A DNA stretch of 52,064 nt from Clostridia bacterium (GTDB lineage: Bacteria > Bacillota > Clostridia > Christensenellales > Borkfalkiaceae). The notes below the pieces were generated by a model. It ran no database searches and was not told the origin of the DNA. It saw only the letters and a list, made by a program, of their open reading frames with translations. Every line of letters begins with the position of its first letter. Position 1 is the stretch's first letter. Of the stretch, positions 49,201-52,064 are shown in pieces. The stretch is taken from positions 1 through 52,064 of the forward strand of contig JAFQEM010000025.1 of assembly GCA_017399035.1 (NCBI GenBank). The letters are read 5' to 3'. The translations under genes were made by a program, and so were the position numbers.

Positions 49201-49416
49201 AGTGAAGAAATTCTTAACGCAATACGTCGTGGATACGTTACTTACGTTATCAGCACTCGTGATATCAATTCTTTGGGCGAGGCAAGCGACGGTTTCCAAA
49301 TTCGTCGTGCTGCAGTTGAAAATAACGTAACTATGTTTACTGCGCTTGATACCGTTAAAGTTCTTTTAGACGTATTAGAAGAAATTACGTTGAGCATATC
49401 AACTATAGACGCTTAA
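46243..49416 (+). CDS. carB: Carbamoyl-phosphate synthase large subunit
   Basis: 1057 residues. Two homologous ATP-grasp halves: [21 protein letters not shown] at the N-terminus and [21 protein letters not shown] at about 546, each followed by [11 protein letters not shown] / [11 protein letters not shown], and a C-terminal MGS-type allosteric domain (about 930-1057). Makes carbamoyl phosphate. The glutaminase subunit gene carA is not between pyrC and carB, where many Firmicutes have it. AAGGAG precedes the ATG. Confidence 0.96.
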   Translation: [1057 protein letters not shown]

Positions 49417-49433
49417 TATAAAGGAGAGTAGTT

Positions 49434-50168
49434 TTGAAACAGTCTTATTTGAAAGTTTTAACAAACGAAAAACTTACGGCAAACGTATGCAAAATGACCT
49501 TGATGGGCGACGTTAGCGCAATCGAACGCCCCGGTCAATTCGTCAACATTGCAATAGACGGATTGTTTTTGCGTCGTCCTATATCTGTTTGCGACGTTGA
49601 AGATAACGTACTTACCATAATTTATAAAGTAGTTGGCAAGGGAACGGAAAAAATGTCTTATATGAAAGGCGGAGAAATCCTTGATATACTCACGGGCTTG
49701 GGTAACGGATATTTTACCGACCTTTCGGGCGAAAAACCCCTTTTGGTAGGCGGTGGCGTTGGCGTTCCCCCTATGTATAAACTTTGTAAGGAACTTATCA
49801 AAGAAGGAAAAGAGCCTACCGTTATTTTAGGTTTTAACACTAAAAGCGAAGTGTTTTATGAAAACGAATTTAAGGCGCTTGGCGTTACCGTTTTCGTAAC
49901 TACGGTAGACGGCAGTTACGGTATAAAAGGTTTCGTAACCGACGCTATTAAAGAAGTTGGCGAATATACTTATCTTTACACTTGTGGTCCAGAACCTATG
50001 CTAAAAGCACTCTATAATGCAGTTACCACTAGCGGTCAATTCTCTTTTGAAGAAAGAATGGGTTGTGGTTTTGGTGCTTGTATGGGTTGCTCTTGCAAAA
50101 CTAAATACGGAAACAAGCGTATTTGTAAAGACGGTCCCGTTTTAGTTAAGGAGGAAATTATATGGTAA
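49434..50168 (+). CDS. pyrK: Dihydroorotate dehydrogenase electron-transfer subunit
   Basis: 244 residues from a TTG start with AAGGAGAG upstream. FAD domain (RRPISVCDV), NAD domain (VGGGVGVPPMYKL) and a C-terminal 2Fe-2S site with the cysteines of MGCGFGACMGCSC and RICKDG. Passes electrons from dihydroorotate via FMN of PyrD to NAD+. Overlaps pyrD by 7 bp. Confidence 0.96.
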   Translation: MKQSYLKVLTNEKLTANVCKMTLMGDVSAIERPGQFVNIAIDGLFLRRPISVCDVEDNVLTIIYKVVGKGTEKMSYMKGGEILDILTGLGNGYFTDLSGEKPLLVGGGVGVPPMYKLCKELIKEGKEPTVILGFNTKSEVFYENEFKALGVTVFVTTVDGSYGIKGFVTDAIKEVGEYTYLYTCGPEPMLKALYNAVTTSGQFSFEERMGCGFGACMGCSCKTKYGNKRICKDGPVLVKEEIIW

Positions 50169-51076
50169 ACACTTCTGTTAGTCTTTGTGGCGTTAAGTTG
50201 AAAAACCCCGTAGTTCCTGCAAGCGGAACGTTCGGTTTTGGCTATGAATTTAGCGATATATACGATATAAATATTCTTGGCGCAATATCTATTAAGGGAA
50301 CTACTAAAGAACCCCGTTTTGGAAATCCCACGCCAAGAATTGCAGAATGTACGTCAGGTTTAATCAATTCAGTTGGTTTACAAAACCCGGGCATACACGC
50401 AGTTATAGAAAAAGAGATTCCTAGACTTCGTGAAGTTTATTCAAATCCAATAATATCAAATATAAGCGGATTTTCTATTGACGAATACGTTTATTGTTGT
50501 GAAAAAATTAACGAAGTTAAAGACGTAGATATTATAGAAGTAAACGTAAGTTGCCCAAACGTTCATAACGGCGGTATGAGTTTTGGAACTTTGCCAGAAA
50601 ACGTTGAGGCTGTTACAAAAGCAGTAAAGAAAGTAACAACAAAACCCGTCTTCATAAAATTAACACCTAACGTTACTGATATAACGTCAATAGCAAAGGC
50701 GTGCGAACAAGGCGGAGCAGACGGAATAAGTTTGATAAATACTTGTCAAGGTTTAAGATTAGACCTTAACAAAAGAAAACCCATAATAGCAAATAAAATA
50801 GGCGGATTTTCTGGTAGGGCAGTTTTCCCTATTGCGTTAAGAATGGTTTGGCAGGTTTACGAGGCGGTTAAGTTACCTATAATGGGTATAGGCGGAGTGG
50901 CAACAGCAGAAGACGTTGTTGAAATGATGATGGCAGGCGCAACCGCCGTTCAAGTGGGCGCAGAGAATTTGGTTAATCCTTACGCTTGTAGCGACATAAT
51001 AAATTCTTTGCCGTCAGTTATGGAAAAATATAAAATTAAAGATTTAAATGAAATTATAGGAGTGGCACATCAATGA
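50162..51076 (+). CDS. pyrD: Dihydroorotate dehydrogenase, type 1B
   Basis: 304-residue FMN TIM barrel. [13 protein letters not shown] at the N-terminus, catalytic Cys in [13 protein letters not shown], and [28 protein letters not shown] near the C-terminus. Partner of PyrK. Ends in an ATGA overlap with pyrF. Strong AAGGAGG site lies inside pyrK. Confidence 0.96.
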   Translation: MVNTSVSLCGVKLKNPVVPASGTFGFGYEFSDIYDINILGAISIKGTTKEPRFGNPTPRIAECTSGLINSVGLQNPGIHAVIEKEIPRLREVYSNPIISNISGFSIDEYVYCCEKINEVKDVDIIEVNVSCPNVHNGGMSFGTLPENVEAVTKAVKKVTTKPVFIKLTPNVTDITSIAKACEQGGADGISLINTCQGLRLDLNKRKPIIANKIGGFSGRAVFPIALRMVWQVYEAVKLPIMGIGGVATAEDVVEMMMAGATAVQVGAENLVNPYACSDIINSLPSVMEKYKIKDLNEIIGVAHQ

Positions 51077-51771
51077 AAAAAGACGTAATTATAGCGTGTG
51101 ATTTTAATTCAAAAGAGCAACTTTTTGATTTTCTTGATAAATTTCAAGATGAAAAGCCTTACCTTAAAGTAGGTATGGAACTTTTTTACGCAGGCGGTGT
51201 AGAAATCGTTAAAGAGATTAAACGTCGTGGACATAAAATATTCCTTGACCTTAAACTTCACGATATTCCAAATACCGTAAAAAAATCAATGGCGGTGCTT
51301 TCCGCTTATGACGTTGATATGGTAAACCTTCACGCAAGCGGTGGTTCAAGTATGATGAAAGGCGCGCTTGAAGGGTTGACCAGGGCAGATGGCACTCGTC
51401 CCTTACTTATAGCAGTTACTCAACTTACGTCAACTAATCAAGAAATGATGACCAACGAACTTCTTATAGATAAACCTTTAGACCAAGTTGTTATGAGTTA
51501 TGCTCAAAACGCTAAAAACTGTGGGTTAGATGGTGTTGTATGCTCTCCGTTAGAGGCAGGTAAAGTTCACCAAGTATGCGGAGAAAAGTTCTTAACTATA
51601 ACCCCAGGTATAAGACTTGCAGGTGATGCCGTTGGCGACCAAAAACGCGTAACAACCCCCGCTTTGGCAAAAGAAATAGGCTCTGACTATATAGTTGTAG
51701 GTAGGTCAATAACTGGTGCTGAAGACCCAGTTAAGGCTTATAGAAAATGTGTTGAAGAATTTTTAGGATAA
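51073..51771 (+). CDS. pyrF: Orotidine 5'-phosphate decarboxylase
   Basis: 232-residue TIM barrel. Catalytic KxxxxK/D array in [16 protein letters not shown], and [19 protein letters not shown] for the phosphate loop; [13 protein letters not shown] at the C-terminus. Makes UMP from OMP. Subfamily 1. Confidence 0.95.
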   Translation: MKKDVIIACDFNSKEQLFDFLDKFQDEKPYLKVGMELFYAGGVEIVKEIKRRGHKIFLDLKLHDIPNTVKKSMAVLSAYDVDMVNLHASGGSSMMKGALEGLTRADGTRPLLIAVTQLTSTNQEMMTNELLIDKPLDQVVMSYAQNAKNCGLDGVVCSPLEAGKVHQVCGEKFLTITPGIRLAGDAVGDQKRVTTPALAKEIGSDYIVVGRSITGAEDPVKAYRKCVEEFLG

Positions 51772-51790
51772 TATATAAAGGAGAAAAATT

Positions 51791-52064
51791 ATGGATACGG
51801 CAAAGAAAGTTGCAGAAAATTTACTTAAAATAAAAGCGGTTTTTTTAAGACCAGACGAACCTTTTACGTGGGCAAGTGGAATTAAAAGTCCTATTTATTG
51901 TGATAATAGACTTATTCTCACTTCTCCCGAAGCAAGAAACGTTGTTGAAAACGCTATTGCAGAAACTGTAAAGAGAGAATATCCCGAGGCAGAGGCTCTT
52001 TTTGGAACTAGCACTGCAGGTATTGCTCACGCAGCAATCGCAGGTCAGATATTAGAGATGCCTA
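51791..52064 (+). CDS. pyrE: Orotate phosphoribosyltransferase, 3' end outside the window
   Basis: The first 91 codons are visible from ATG 51791 (AAGGAG at 51778-51783) and run off the right edge. The N-terminal FLRPDEPFTWASGIKSPIYCDNR is the OPRTase signature, and EALFGTSTAGIAHAAIAG begins the PRPP-binding fold. Makes OMP from orotate and PRPP. It completes the pyrC-carB-pyrK-pyrD-pyrF-pyrE order. Confidence 0.95.
   Translation, partial: MDTAKKVAENLLKIKAVFLRPDEPFTWASGIKSPIYCDNRLILTSPEARNVVENAIAETVKREYPEAEALFGTSTAGIAHAAIAGQILEMP

Overview
The window reads as chromosomal DNA of a low-GC, strictly anaerobic Firmicute, most likely an uncultured member of the Clostridia. The evidence is AT-rich DNA with A-rich Shine-Dalgarno sites (AAGGAG), a class III (oxygen-sensitive) ribonucleotide reductase, the clostridial order ispG - polC position - rimP - nusA - ylxR - ylxQ - infB - rbfA - nrnA - truB - ribF, a PyrR-type pyrimidine attenuator, and a lipoprotein with a typical lipobox. 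No species can be named from the sequence alone. Nearly all genes lie on the + strand.

Layout. (1) 1-3531: the integrase-proximal end of an integrated mobile element. It carries a 5'-truncated IS30-family transposase, a TnpV-like gene, a 41-residue membrane peptide, a GC-rich candidate structured RNA and a tyrosine recombinase, and it abuts the 3' end of tRNA-Ser(GGA). (2) 3532-7600: tRNA-Ser, a small membrane protein, then an NrdR-box-controlled operon of NrdD fused to a redoxin plus a thioredoxin-reductase-like flavoprotein without recognisable NADPH motifs. (3) 7656-17369: a carbohydrate cluster (SIS isomerase, NodB-type deacetylase, archaeal-type triose-phosphate isomerase, YjbQ, AEC permease; then a divergent AraC regulator facing PIG-L deacetylase, NagB-like protein, acetyltransferase, mannitol-phosphate dehydrogenase and PfkB kinase). 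(4) 17591-20763: an ECF sigma factor, a membrane anti-sigma candidate with an RsgI-like Asn-Pro domain, and a lipoprotein carrying the same domain. The sigma gene and the lipoprotein gene share the same bipartite promoter motif. (5) 20863-34032: isoprenoid gene ispG and the translation/transcription operon, in which the polC position holds a 509-residue protein with an exonuclease but no polymerase, ending with nfo, an M24 peptidase and efp. (6) 34261-39204: SDR oxidoreductase, MalQ, MFS transporter and a ferritin-like protein of unknown role. (7) 39283-44751: a surface-polysaccharide operon (sugar-1-P transferase, GT4, GT2, flippase, LicD, TagD). (8) 44786-end: a PyrR-type attenuator and pyrC-carB-pyrK-pyrD-pyrF-pyrE, without carA.

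The most promising undescribed system is the sigma / Asn-Pro anti-sigma / Asn-Pro lipoprotein module with its repeated promoter. The next are the amino-sugar-like catabolic cluster, the polymerase-less PolC relative, the NrdD-redoxin plus NADPH-motif-less reductase pair, and the pseudoknot-forming element before the integrase. Three genes (araC-type, ispG, pepP-type) have consensus promoters placed so that their mRNAs would be leaderless or nearly so.
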